Shown: piece after piece, positions 43,266 through 52,236 of the stretch | How the letters are laid out: every line of letters begins with the position of its first letter | How positions within the stretch are numbered: position 1 is the stretch's first letter | NCBI RefSeq assembly: GCF_025567095.1 | Contig: NZ_JAOQJH010000009.1 | From: Anthropogastromicrobium aceti | Lineage (GTDB): Bacteria; Bacillota; Clostridia; Lachnospirales; Lachnospiraceae | Length of the DNA stretch: 64,000 nucleotides | Reading direction: 5' to 3' (one strand) | Notes under the pieces: generated by a model | The model's input: the letters and a program-made list of their open reading frames with translations, nothing else | The model's database searches: none | What the model was told of the DNA's origin: nothing | Translations under genes and position numbers: made by a program

Positions 43266-43994
43266 ATGTCAAAAACAATTTTAATTACAGGTGCATCCTC
43301 TGGCATTGGACAGGCTGCTGCACTGGCTCTTGCAAGTACTGATAACTGCCTGATTCTTGTTTCTATGAAAAATAAGGAAGGCTTAGAAAATACAGCAAAA
43401 AAAGCAAAGGAAAAAGGCGCTGATGTTTTGACCTTTTCTGCTGATGTATCAGACTATGAAGCATGCAAATCACTTTTAGCACAGGCAAATGAACATTTTG
43501 GCCCTATTGATCTTTTAATAAACAATGCCGGAATCTCCCATATCGGTCTTTTCCAGGATATGACACCTGATGAGTGGCAGCGTGTAATGAATGTCAATAT
43601 CGGTTCTGTCATGAATTTATGTCATCTTGTCATCCCATCCATGGTACATCGCCACCACGGACGCATTATAAATATTTCCTCTGTATGGGGCAATGTCGGT
43701 GCCTCTTGTGAGGCTGTCTACTCTGCAAGCAAAGGCGCCATTAACAGTTTTACAAAAGCACTAGCTAAAGAACTAGCTCCTAGTAATATTCAGGTAAATG
43801 CCATCGCTTTTGGTGCTATTGAAACACCGATGAATGCTTGGCTGTCAAAGGAGGAGGCTGATGCACTCGCAGATGAAATACCTACCGGACGTGAGGGCAC
43901 AAAAGAAGAGGCAGCCCAGATGATCTGCATGGTTGCAGATGCACCAGACTACCTCACTGGTCAAATTCTTACAATGGATGGCGGATGGATTTAA
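43266..43994 (+). CDS. FabG-like SDR, possible EF-P modification reductase (YmfI-like)
   Basis: A 242-residue classical short-chain dehydrogenase. The cofactor motif is TGASSGIGQ (residues 8-16), with NNAGIS at about 88-93, catalytic Ser in NISSVWG and Tyr/Lys in YSASKGA. The active-site neighbourhood (SSVWGNVGASCEAVYSASKG) and GQILTMDGGWI resemble B. subtilis YmfI, which reduces the aminopentanone group on elongation factor P. A generic 3-oxoacyl-ACP reductase is the alternative; no fatty acid genes are nearby. It stands alone on the plus strand. Confidence 0.8.
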   Translation: MSKTILITGASSGIGQAAALALASTDNCLILVSMKNKEGLENTAKKAKEKGADVLTFSADVSDYEACKSLLAQANEHFGPIDLLINNAGISHIGLFQDMTPDEWQRVMNVNIGSVMNLCHLVIPSMVHRHHGRIINISSVWGNVGASCEAVYSASKGAINSFTKALAKELAPSNIQVNAIAFGAIETPMNAWLSKEEADALADEIPTGREGTKEEAAQMICMVADAPDYLTGQILTMDGGWI

Positions 43995-43995
43995 A

Positions 43996-45819
43996 TTATT
44001 TTACTAATTCTTCCATCATCTCTTCCTTAAACTGCTGTGTGTACAGATCATGGTAATAACCCTTCATTGCCATCAGCTCGTCGTGTGTTCCCTGCTCGAT
44101 GATCTTTCCGGCCTTAACAACAAGAATTACATCTGCCTGGCGGATTGTCGAGAGACGATGGGCAATGATAAATGAAGTACGATCCTTTAAAAGATAAGAA
44201 ATCGCATTCTGAATCAGCTGCTCTGTCTCTGTATCAATAGAAGAGGTTGCTTCATCCAGAACAAAAATCGCTGGATCTGCCAGCACAGCTCTTGCAAATG
44301 AAATAAGCTGCTTTTCTCCGGTGGACATGGAATCTCCACCCTCTCCAACATCTGTCTGCCATCCCTTTTCAAGACGTTTTGCTACCTGATCTGCTGATAC
44401 GATCTTTGCTGCCTCAATAACCTCTTCATCTGTAGCTTCCAGCTTTCCATAACGGATATTTTCCATGATTGTTCCTGTAAACAAATGAGGACTTTGAAGC
44501 ACGTAACCAAGCGCACTGTGAAGCCATGACTGACTGCGCTCTCTATAATCCACACCATCGATTAAAATACGACCCTGTGTCGGTTCAAAGAAGCGACAAG
44601 CTAAATTTACCAGTGTACTCTTTCCAGCACCTGTCTCTCCGACAATGGCAACTGTCGTTCCTGCCGGAACATGAAGGTTAAAATGCTCTAAAATATTTTC
44701 ATTTCCATCTGGATAATGGAACGTCACATCTTCAAATGTAATATCACCCTTAATTGGCTCCCAATTTTCACGCTTTTGCTCAAATGCTGTGCCATACTTT
44801 TCAATTACATCAGGGCGATCTTTAATCTGCGGTTCTTCCTCAAGAAGTCCTGTGACACGCTCGATATTAGCCTGTGCTGCCACAATCTCTGACAAGTTAG
44901 ACGCGATGTTTCGAATTGGCTCAAACATGTTGACAGCGTATGTGGTAAAGGCTGATAACGTACCAAGCTGAAGAGCCTGTACCAACACAAGCTCACCGCC
45001 CTGCTTTAATGCAAGTGCCACACCAATATAGCCACAAAATACAACAAGCGCTACATAAAGACCATTCATACGTGCCGCCTTCACACCTGCTGTTTTCATG
45101 TCATCAGTAAGTCCCCTGAAATGACGGCTGTTTTTTTCCTCAATGACAAGCGCTTTTGATGTCTGCGCACCTGTAATTCCTTCATTATATGCACCTGTAA
45201 TCATTGAATTTTTCTTTCTGACCTGCCTGTTCCATTTTAAGATACGCTTCTGGAAAAAGCTTGTAAGAAGCACCAGACCTGGCACAATTAACATAATCCA
45301 AAGTGCCAGCTTCCAGTTTAGTGCAAGCATAATGCCAAAGATTCCCACTACATAAAACAGCGCCCACAGCATATCAAGAAGATTCCATGCTACAAGACCA
45401 CTGATTCGTCCTGTATCATTCATTACTCTTGCCAAAATATAACCGACTGGTGTTGTATTATAATAGGAAAAGGAAAGCTGCTGAAGATGATCAAAGCATG
45501 CCTTCTTCATATTTTTTGCCATATTCATCTCAATCACCATAGCACAGCGGCAAAAGATCACAACACTGACAGTCTGAAATATAATGGTAACTAAATAAGT
45601 TCCTGCAAAGCTTCCAATTCCTTCTGTCGTATTTCCGCTGATAAAATGATTGATTGCATACTGCTGAAACAATGGAAGCGCAATATCGACAAGTGCACAC
45701 AGCGTATTAAAAACAAGTGCAATAATCATATATTTTCGAAACGGCTTCATAAATGGAAACAGTTTCTTCCAAATACGCCAGTCAAACGACTGGTCATATT
45801 CTTTTTCTTCAATCTGCAT
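43996..45819 (-). CDS. ABC exporter half-transporter, degenerate signature subunit
   Basis: A 607-residue protein with six membrane helices (about residues 25-325) fused to an ABC domain. Walker A is GETGAGKST and Walker B with catalytic Glu is FVLDEATSSID. The signature is altered to MSTGEKQLISFARA. The upstream partner has the opposite pattern, so each pairs to give one working and one degenerate ATP site, as in BmrCD or LmrCD multidrug exporters. It follows the partner by 60 bases. Its stop is one base from the convergent SDR gene. Confidence 0.92.
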   Translation of the reverse strand: MQIEEKEYDQSFDWRIWKKLFPFMKPFRKYMIIALVFNTLCALVDIALPLFQQYAINHFISGNTTEGIGSFAGTYLVTIIFQTVSVVIFCRCAMVIEMNMAKNMKKACFDHLQQLSFSYYNTTPVGYILARVMNDTGRISGLVAWNLLDMLWALFYVVGIFGIMLALNWKLALWIMLIVPGLVLLTSFFQKRILKWNRQVRKKNSMITGAYNEGITGAQTSKALVIEEKNSRHFRGLTDDMKTAGVKAARMNGLYVALVVFCGYIGVALALKQGGELVLVQALQLGTLSAFTTYAVNMFEPIRNIASNLSEIVAAQANIERVTGLLEEEPQIKDRPDVIEKYGTAFEQKRENWEPIKGDITFEDVTFHYPDGNENILEHFNLHVPAGTTVAIVGETGAGKSTLVNLACRFFEPTQGRILIDGVDYRERSQSWLHSALGYVLQSPHLFTGTIMENIRYGKLEATDEEVIEAAKIVSADQVAKRLEKGWQTDVGEGGDSMSTGEKQLISFARAVLADPAIFVLDEATSSIDTETEQLIQNAISYLLKDRTSFIIAHRLSTIRQADVILVVKAGKIIEQGTHDELMAMKGYYHDLYTQQFKEEMMEELVK

Positions 45820-45879
45820 ACTATTTTTATCCTGCCTTTCTGTGCCTGCATCACATGTGCAGACACTTTTTTAACTTTC

Positions 45880-47703
45880 TTACACAGAATCAGCATCTAA
45901 TTGAGTATTCATCTGAATATCATAAATTCTGCGATAAATACCGTGATGTTCCATAAGCTGTTCATGGCTTCCCATCTCTGCCACAGCGCCATCTTCAAGC
46001 ACCATAATGCAATCTGCCTGCATAAGAGTCGTGATTCTATGTGCAATCAAAATAACTGTTGTTCCTGCCATTCTCTTTTTGAGTGCCTCACGTATCATGG
46101 CATCTGTCTGCGCATCTACTGCTGAAAGAGAATCATCAAAAATCATAACAGGTGTATGTTCTACAAGCATACGTGCAATCGCAACACGCTGTTTTTGTCC
46201 GCCCGAAAGCGTTACACCGCGCTCTCCAACGATGGTTTCATAACCGTCCGTAAAACTGTCAATCGCACTGTCTACACAGGCAATCTCACATGCCTCACGA
46301 ATATCATCAAATGCTGAACTTTCCTTTGTTATTCCAACATTTTCCTTTATGCTTCCTGAATATAAGAATGGCTCTTGAAGCACCATACCAATCTGGCTTC
46401 TCAAATACTGACGATCAATATCACGAATATCAACACCGCCAATAGTAATCTTTCCACAGCCATCAGGCAGATCGTAAAGACGATTTAATAGATGTACAAG
46501 TGTACTCTTTCCGCTTCCTGTATTTCCAAGAATAGCAAATGTCTTTCCTGCCGGAACAGTAAAACTGACATCCTTTAAGACAGCTGCTCCCTCTTCATAT
46601 TTAAAGTTCACCTTGTCAAATACAATATCCTTATTGATTGCAGGCTTTGTCACACCTGGACGATCATCTTCTTCCTTCTCATCAAGGATATAGGCAATAC
46701 GGTCAATTGACACACCTGCCTTACTCATCTCGGATATGATTCGTCCAAGACTTCTGACTGGCCATGCCATACTAGAATTGTATGATACGAAGGCAATAAA
46801 TTCACCGACAGTCAGATTGCCATCTACTGTAAATAACACACCCATGCAGATGACTGTAAGAATCTGAATACCTGTAATCAGATCACCAATCGACCAATAA
46901 AGACTCAAAAACTTACCTAAATAAATCCACAGTCCTGCAAAACGCTCATTTTTCTCATCGAAGCGTTTGCGCTCAAATGATTCTCTTCCAAATGCGCGCA
47001 CCACTCGTACACCAGTTAAGTTTTCCTGAACAACGCTTGATAAAATTCCCTCTGCCTCATCTGCTTCCTGAAAATGCTGTGCAATCTTTGAGAAGAAGTA
47101 TCCAGAGTACAAAATTACAATCGGAAAAAAGGACACAGCGATCAATGAAATTTTAACATTCATTGAAAACATGATCACCATGTAGAATACAATCAGGAAG
47201 ATAATACGAAATACTTCCATCAACTGATTAGTTACAAAATTTCGCACAACATCTACGTCTGATGTACAGCGCTGAATGATATCACCTGTCTGGTTCTTTA
47301 CATGCCAGCTATACGGTAACTTCTGAATATGATCATACAACTGATCTCTCATGCCCTTTACAAAGCTTTCTGAACCCTTTGCTGCAAATACCTTTGAGTA
47401 GTAGTTTGCAGCGATGTTTATAGCTGCAAGCAAAATGACGGCAAGCGCTGCAATCGTAAGCATCTTTCCAGGATTTTCACGAATCGTTTCTTCTGATAAA
47501 AAGGCTTTCACCCATTCTGGAATCTTAGACAAGTCACTTCCTAAGACACCATCTACACTAATTCGAATAACCTGTGGGATAAATGCCTGACAGACAGTAA
47601 TCATTGCTGAAAAGAAAAGACCTGTCAGCATAAGCGGCAGGCATGGTTTTAAAAACCTGAAAATCATCGCTGCCTTGCCGGCTTTTTTCTTATTTTGTTC
47701 CAT
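45880..47703 (-). CDS. ABC exporter half-transporter, degenerate Walker B subunit
   Basis: A 607-residue protein with six membrane helices (about residues 18-320) and an ABC domain. Walker A is GNTGSGKST and the canonical signature is LSGGQKQRVAIARM. The residue after Walker B is Asp instead of Glu (MIFDDSLSAVD), so the ATP site formed with its own Walker motifs should be catalytically poor. This is the expected complement of the next gene. Drug or peptide export is the usual role of such heterodimers; the substrate is unknown. Confidence 0.92.
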   Translation of the reverse strand: MEQNKKKAGKAAMIFRFLKPCLPLMLTGLFFSAMITVCQAFIPQVIRISVDGVLGSDLSKIPEWVKAFLSEETIRENPGKMLTIAALAVILLAAINIAANYYSKVFAAKGSESFVKGMRDQLYDHIQKLPYSWHVKNQTGDIIQRCTSDVDVVRNFVTNQLMEVFRIIFLIVFYMVIMFSMNVKISLIAVSFFPIVILYSGYFFSKIAQHFQEADEAEGILSSVVQENLTGVRVVRAFGRESFERKRFDEKNERFAGLWIYLGKFLSLYWSIGDLITGIQILTVICMGVLFTVDGNLTVGEFIAFVSYNSSMAWPVRSLGRIISEMSKAGVSIDRIAYILDEKEEDDRPGVTKPAINKDIVFDKVNFKYEEGAAVLKDVSFTVPAGKTFAILGNTGSGKSTLVHLLNRLYDLPDGCGKITIGGVDIRDIDRQYLRSQIGMVLQEPFLYSGSIKENVGITKESSAFDDIREACEIACVDSAIDSFTDGYETIVGERGVTLSGGQKQRVAIARMLVEHTPVMIFDDSLSAVDAQTDAMIREALKKRMAGTTVILIAHRITTLMQADCIMVLEDGAVAEMGSHEQLMEHHGIYRRIYDIQMNTQLDADSV

Positions 47704-47770
47704 AAGTATCTCTCCCCTTTCTTTTTTCGTAAGTTAATAAAAGTACTGATGCACGGCCACCAGTACTCTC

Positions 47771-47799
47771 ATTATATCGAATGAATATATGGATTTCAA
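47771..47799 (-). promoter_or_regulatory. Promoter of the ABC exporter pair
   Basis: The minus strand reads TTGAAA, 17 bp, TATAAT, about 65 bases upstream of the start codon at 47703. Confidence 0.7.
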
Positions 47800-47818
47800 T
47801 GGGAAATCATTTTTCTAA

Positions 47819-49129
47819 TTAAGTTTGTTCCTCTTGTACAATACGTTTTCGCACCGTAGTCTCTTCTACTCTGTGATCTTTTATTGAAGTAACCATAATT
47901 TCAAGATCAGGTGTAAGAACAGAAACTTGTGTGCCATCATCTGGCACATAACAAAGTTCACCAAGCACATAGCCGCCGAAGGTATCATATTCATCAAGCG
48001 GAAGTTCCACATCAAGTTCCTCTGCAACCTCATCTAGTGAAGCTGCACCCTGAATGCGCCACAGGCTATCACCAATTTTTTCTATATCACTTGGCTCAGG
48101 CTCTTCATCATGTTCCTTCCACTCACCAACGATCAGCTCAAGCAAATCTCGCATAGTAACTATTCCTGCCATTCCGCCATACTCATCAATTGCGACTGCA
48201 AAATAGTTTCCTGTCTTTTTCATATTTGAAAACAATGACGCGGCTTTCATATTTTCAGGAATAAAATAAGGCTTTCGCACGCAGTTTTTCATCACGGCTT
48301 CCCTTGAATGGTCTCTTGATCTTAAATACTCTCTTGCATCGAGCACACCAACAATATCATCAGTATCCTCTCCGCACACAACATAGAAGCTATGACGGTT
48401 TTCGTAGATTACTTTTTCCCATTCCTCACGGCTCTCATCGGCATACACACAGACAACATCTTTTCGATGCGTACAGATTTCATCGACAGAAACATCATTA
48501 AACTCAAACACATTTTGTATAAATTCATTTTCCTGTGTATCAATCGTTCCCTTCTGACTTCCAGACTCTGCCATCAAGCGAATCTCTTCTTCCGTAATTT
48601 GAGTCTGACGATGTGGATCAACACCACATAAACGAAGAAGCGTATGTGACGCGGCAATTAAAAGCCAAATTAGCGGAAAAAAGACAATCTGTACCACATA
48701 AACAATAGAAGAAAAACGAACTGCCATCTCTTCTTCTTTTTCTGCTGCCAAACGTTTTGGCACCATACGTCCAAAAATCATCGTTACAATGCATAATACA
48801 AGTGAAATTGCAGTGACACAAAGTCCATCCAATACATTTGGATTTATTGCCTGTCCGCTTTTTCCAATAAAATCTTCCAGCGGTTTTCTAAAAACAAGCG
48901 CCGCATATGCACTTCCTAAGCATACACTTGCCATTGAAACAAGCTGCATAGCTGTTAAAAAACGCTCCTGCTTTGCCTTAAATCCAGATAAAAGCGCTGC
49001 TTTTGCTTCATCCTTTTTTGCCATCTCTTCTAATTGATTGTCGTTTAATGAAACGATTGCCGTTTCTGCACACGTAAACACTGCGTTCAGTGCGATCAGA
49101 ATGACCTGCAGAATAATTGCCCCTATCAT
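47819..49129 (-). CDS. CNNM/CorC-type membrane protein (hemolysin family)
   Basis: A 436-residue protein with an N-terminal DUF21 membrane domain (about residues 1-180), a CBS pair (about 200-330, DVSVDEICTHRKDVV and GIVTMRDLLELIVG) and a C-terminal CorC/HlyC domain (DSLWRIQGAASLDEVAEEL). Members act in Mg2+/Co2+ efflux or cyclic nucleotide sensing; the name hemolysin is historical. GGAGG precedes ATG 49129. The start overlaps the stop of a 25-codon frame, which indicates translational coupling. Confidence 0.9.
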   Translation of the reverse strand: MIGAIILQVILIALNAVFTCAETAIVSLNDNQLEEMAKKDEAKAALLSGFKAKQERFLTAMQLVSMASVCLGSAYAALVFRKPLEDFIGKSGQAINPNVLDGLCVTAISLVLCIVTMIFGRMVPKRLAAEKEEEMAVRFSSIVYVVQIVFFPLIWLLIAASHTLLRLCGVDPHRQTQITEEEIRLMAESGSQKGTIDTQENEFIQNVFEFNDVSVDEICTHRKDVVCVYADESREEWEKVIYENRHSFYVVCGEDTDDIVGVLDAREYLRSRDHSREAVMKNCVRKPYFIPENMKAASLFSNMKKTGNYFAVAIDEYGGMAGIVTMRDLLELIVGEWKEHDEEPEPSDIEKIGDSLWRIQGAASLDEVAEELDVELPLDEYDTFGGYVLGELCYVPDDGTQVSVLTPDLEIMVTSIKDHRVEETTVRKRIVQEEQT

Positions 49130-49203
49130 GCGAGACCTCCTTTCGAAACTCTCACAAAAATCTGCTTATTCGTATCCGTATCCGCGCTGCCGTCGTCTTC
49201 CAT
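49126..49203 (-). CDS. 25-codon small ORF coupled to the CNNM/CorC gene
   Basis: ATG 49203 is preceded by AGGAGG at about 7 bases. The peptide begins MEDDGSADTDTNK and ends in a small basic/hydrophobic part (FVRVSKGG). Its stop TGA overlaps the ATG of the next gene (ATGA), and the AAAGGAGGT near its end doubles as that gene's ribosome binding site. Together with the consensus promoter upstream this is strong evidence for translation. It may be a leader peptide controlling the downstream gene or a very small protein. It resembles nothing I know. Confidence 0.55.
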   Translation of the reverse strand: MEDDGSADTDTNKQIFVRVSKGGLA

Positions 49204-49293
49204 TATGGTTTCCTCCTGTTTTTAAATAAATTACTATGTTCATTTTTTTGATAGCTATTTCACCATGTTTTTTATTGAAATAATATCCTTTTT

Positions 49294-49322
49294 ATTGTAA
49301 GATGGAAGCATGAAATTGTCAA
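49294..49322 (-). promoter_or_regulatory. Promoter of the small ORF and CNNM/CorC gene
   Basis: The minus strand reads TTGACA, 17 bp, TACAAT. The leader up to the small ORF is about 80 bases. Confidence 0.75.
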
Positions 49323-49342
49323 TGTATTTCGCATATTATAAT
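49316..49342 (+). promoter_or_regulatory. Promoter of the GH3 gene, overlapping the divergent promoter
   Basis: TTGTCA at 49316-49321 and TATAAT at 49337-49342 with a short 15-bp spacer (ATTGTC with 16 bp is an alternative). The -35 lies on the same bases as that of the divergent CNNM promoter, so the two should exclude each other. The transcript leader would be only about 10 bases. Confidence 0.55.
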
Positions 49343-49359
49343 GAAAGGAAACCATTTCT

Positions 49360-52164
49360 ATGAGTAAATTTACACTTGACTGGAAGCAATATGCTGCACT
49401 TGCAAGACAGGCTGCTGCTGAGGGCTGCGTGCTTCTTGAAAACAAAAACAATACACTTCCTCTTGCCGAGGGCGAGACATGTGCTGTATTTGGCCGTACT
49501 CAATTTGAGTATTATAAAAGCGGAACCGGATCTGGCGGTCTTGTTAATACAAGCTATGTACATGATCTTGACTATGCCCTTACAGAATCTTCTCTTATAA
49601 TTGACGAGGAAGTAAAAACAGCTTACAAAAACTGGTTAAAAGATCATCCTTTTGATTTGGGAAATGGCTGGGCACAGGAGCCTTGGTGTCAGGTCGAAAT
49701 GCCGCTTAGCGATGAACTTGTATCTGGCGCTGCTTCCCGCTGCCAGACTGCACTTATCGTAATCGGCCGCACTGCTGGTGAGGACCGTGACAATGCTGCT
49801 GAGAAAGGAAGCTGGTATCTGACAGACGGTGAAGAGGCAATGCTTGAAATCGTATGCCGCCATTTTTCACGTACAGTTGTTATCTTAAATGTTGGAAATA
49901 TCATTGATATGAGCTTTGTTGACCGCTATGAGCCATCATCTGTTCTTTATATATGGCAGGGCGGCATGGAAGGCGGTTCTGGTGCTGTCGATGTCATCAC
50001 CGGAAAGGTTCCTGCCAGCGGACGCCTCAGTGATACGATTGCTTATCATATTGATGACTATCCATCTACCCGGAATTTTGGCTGTGAGGATACCATTCGC
50101 TATGAAGAAGATATCTATGTAGGCTACCGCTATTTTGAAACATTTGCGAAGGAAAAGGTTCGCTATCCATTTGGCTATGGTCTGTCTTATACTACCTTTG
50201 ATGTACAGGCTGCACTTGACATGTGTTCTCTGCCAGCCGGACTTGCAAAGGGCGAAGTTTCTAAAACCGATACCTTACATGTTACTTACGATATTACAAA
50301 CACAGGCGATGTGGCAGGTAAGGAAACAATACAGTTTTATGTACAAAAGCCACAAGGTTTTCTTGGAAAGCCGTCTCGCGAGCTGATTCGTTTTGCAAAG
50401 ACTGAACTTCTTGAACCTGGTGAGAGTGAAAGCGGTATTCTTGCGATTGACTTTTATGCACTTTCCTCCTACGATGACAGCGGCATTACAGGACATGCGT
50501 TTTGCTACGTGCTTGAGGAAGGCACCTATACAATTTTAGCTGGTACCAATGTGCGAAATGCAAAGGAAATCGGAAGCTTCGCGCTTACAGAAACACTTGT
50601 TTTAGAAGAACTCTCCCAGCAGCTTGCTCCTCGCCGCCATCTTGAGCGCATGACTCCTAAGACAAATGAGGATGGTACACTTGTACCTATTATTCAGGCT
50701 GCTCCTGTTTACTTACAGCATTACAGTGAGGATACATGTCCGCAATGTGCTGACTATACTGGTGATAAGGGCTATAAGCTTGATGACGTAAAACGCGGCA
50801 TTGTTTCTATGGACGAATTTCTTGCACAGCTGTCTGATCTCGATTTGTGCCATATAGTAAAGGGCGAAGGCATGTCAAGTCCAAAAGTAACACCTGGAAC
50901 TGCTGCTGCTTTCGGTGGTCTGACACCAAATCTTACATACTTTGGTATCCCGGCTGGCTGCTGCACAGATGGTCCGTCCGGCCTTCGCATGGACTGCGGT
51001 ACTAACGCATTTAGTCTTCCTGGCGGAACCTTGCTTGCCTGCACGTTCAACACAAGCCTGAACGCTGATCTTTTTGAGATGGAAGGAATCGAGATGAGAA
51101 ATAACCATATCGAAAGCCTTCTTGGACCTGGCATGAATATTCACCGCTGTCCGCTAAACGGCCGTAACTTCGAATATTTCTCTGAGGATCCACTTTTAAG
51201 TGGTGTGATCGCCGCCTCTCAATTAGAGGGAATGGGACGCGCTGGTGTAACAGGAACAATCAAGCATTTCTGCGGAAACAATCAGGAGTATCACCGTCGT
51301 TTTGTGGACAGTGTCATTTCTGAGCGCGCAGTTCGTGAAATCTACTTAAAGGGCTTTGAGATTGCTGTAAAAAGCGGCTATGCAAGCTCTATTATGACTA
51401 CCTACGGAAGCGTAAATGGTCTTTGGACTGCTGGAAACCATCAGCTTAACACAGATATTTTGCGTAGTGAGTGGGACTTTGACGGCATCGTTATGACAGA
51501 CTGGTGGGCTGAGATCAACAATGCACCAAAGGACAAGCCATCTCATGAAAAATTTGCTGCTATGGTTCTCGCGCAGAATGATCTCTACATGGTAACATCC
51601 GATACAACGCAGGTAATGGGTGATCTTGAAGCTGCACTTGCAAGCGGTCGTTTAGAGCGCCGTCATCTGACTCGCTGTGCTGAAAATATCTGCCGCTTTT
51701 TGATGAACTCCCCTGCTCTTCTTCGTCTTACTGGCAAAGAAGCAGATATTGAGCTTGTAAATGTACCGGAAAATGCACAGATTACTTCTGATTTTGATAT
51801 CGTATATCATGATATCAAGGGAGTTACCACACTTCCTCTTACTGGAATTTCCAGCGAAAAGGGCGACAGCCATATGTTTGGAATCACCACCGAGGGCTTT
51901 GGTACTTTCCGTATCAGCATCACAGCTTCCTCAGAGTCCACACCACTCGCTCAGATGCCGGTATCTGTCTTTGTAGACAATCAGCTGTTTGGCACCTACA
52001 GTTTCAACGGAAGTGAAGGAAAGGAAGTGACACTCTCCAGAGAGGGCGGTGTATTTGGCTTCCACCACTATGTACGCCTTTACTTTGGTCAGGGCGGTCT
52101 TACTCCAATTTCCATAACATTTGAGCCAATTGATATTGTCACTAGCTTTAACGATAAAGATTGA
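49360..52164 (+). CDS. GH3 beta-glucosidase with reversed domain order
   Basis: A 934-residue cytosolic glycosidase (no signal peptide). The usual C-terminal GH3 domain comes first: the acid/base Glu141 candidate in IGRTAGEDRDN, and FGYGLSYTTF near residue 274. A fibronectin-like domain follows (about 285-420). The catalytic barrel comes last, with KHFCGNNQE near residue 633 and the nucleophile Asp in VMTDWWAE near 714. This order is known from Butyrivibrio and Ruminococcus beta-glucosidases. A C-terminal beta domain (about 790-934) completes it. It probably hydrolyses imported beta-glucosides. No transporter is adjacent. Confidence 0.92.
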   Translation: MSKFTLDWKQYAALARQAAAEGCVLLENKNNTLPLAEGETCAVFGRTQFEYYKSGTGSGGLVNTSYVHDLDYALTESSLIIDEEVKTAYKNWLKDHPFDLGNGWAQEPWCQVEMPLSDELVSGAASRCQTALIVIGRTAGEDRDNAAEKGSWYLTDGEEAMLEIVCRHFSRTVVILNVGNIIDMSFVDRYEPSSVLYIWQGGMEGGSGAVDVITGKVPASGRLSDTIAYHIDDYPSTRNFGCEDTIRYEEDIYVGYRYFETFAKEKVRYPFGYGLSYTTFDVQAALDMCSLPAGLAKGEVSKTDTLHVTYDITNTGDVAGKETIQFYVQKPQGFLGKPSRELIRFAKTELLEPGESESGILAIDFYALSSYDDSGITGHAFCYVLEEGTYTILAGTNVRNAKEIGSFALTETLVLEELSQQLAPRRHLERMTPKTNEDGTLVPIIQAAPVYLQHYSEDTCPQCADYTGDKGYKLDDVKRGIVSMDEFLAQLSDLDLCHIVKGEGMSSPKVTPGTAAAFGGLTPNLTYFGIPAGCCTDGPSGLRMDCGTNAFSLPGGTLLACTFNTSLNADLFEMEGIEMRNNHIESLLGPGMNIHRCPLNGRNFEYFSEDPLLSGVIAASQLEGMGRAGVTGTIKHFCGNNQEYHRRFVDSVISERAVREIYLKGFEIAVKSGYASSIMTTYGSVNGLWTAGNHQLNTDILRSEWDFDGIVMTDWWAEINNAPKDKPSHEKFAAMVLAQNDLYMVTSDTTQVMGDLEAALASGRLERRHLTRCAENICRFLMNSPALLRLTGKEADIELVNVPENAQITSDFDIVYHDIKGVTTLPLTGISSEKGDSHMFGITTEGFGTFRISITASSESTPLAQMPVSVFVDNQLFGTYSFNGSEGKEVTLSREGGVFGFHHYVRLYFGQGGLTPISITFEPIDIVTSFNDKD

Positions 52165-52171
52165 TAAAAAA

Positions 52172-52225
52172 GAGGCGTTCAAAGTTCGGTTAACTCGCAC
52201 CGGATTTTGAACGCCCTTATTTTGT
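52172..52225. terminator. Bidirectional terminator between GH3 and trpS
   Basis: GGCGTTCAAA (52174-52183) pairs with TTTGAACGCC (52206-52215). T-rich tracts flank both sides. Confidence 0.88.
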
Positions 52226-52236
52226 TTCTATTTTCC

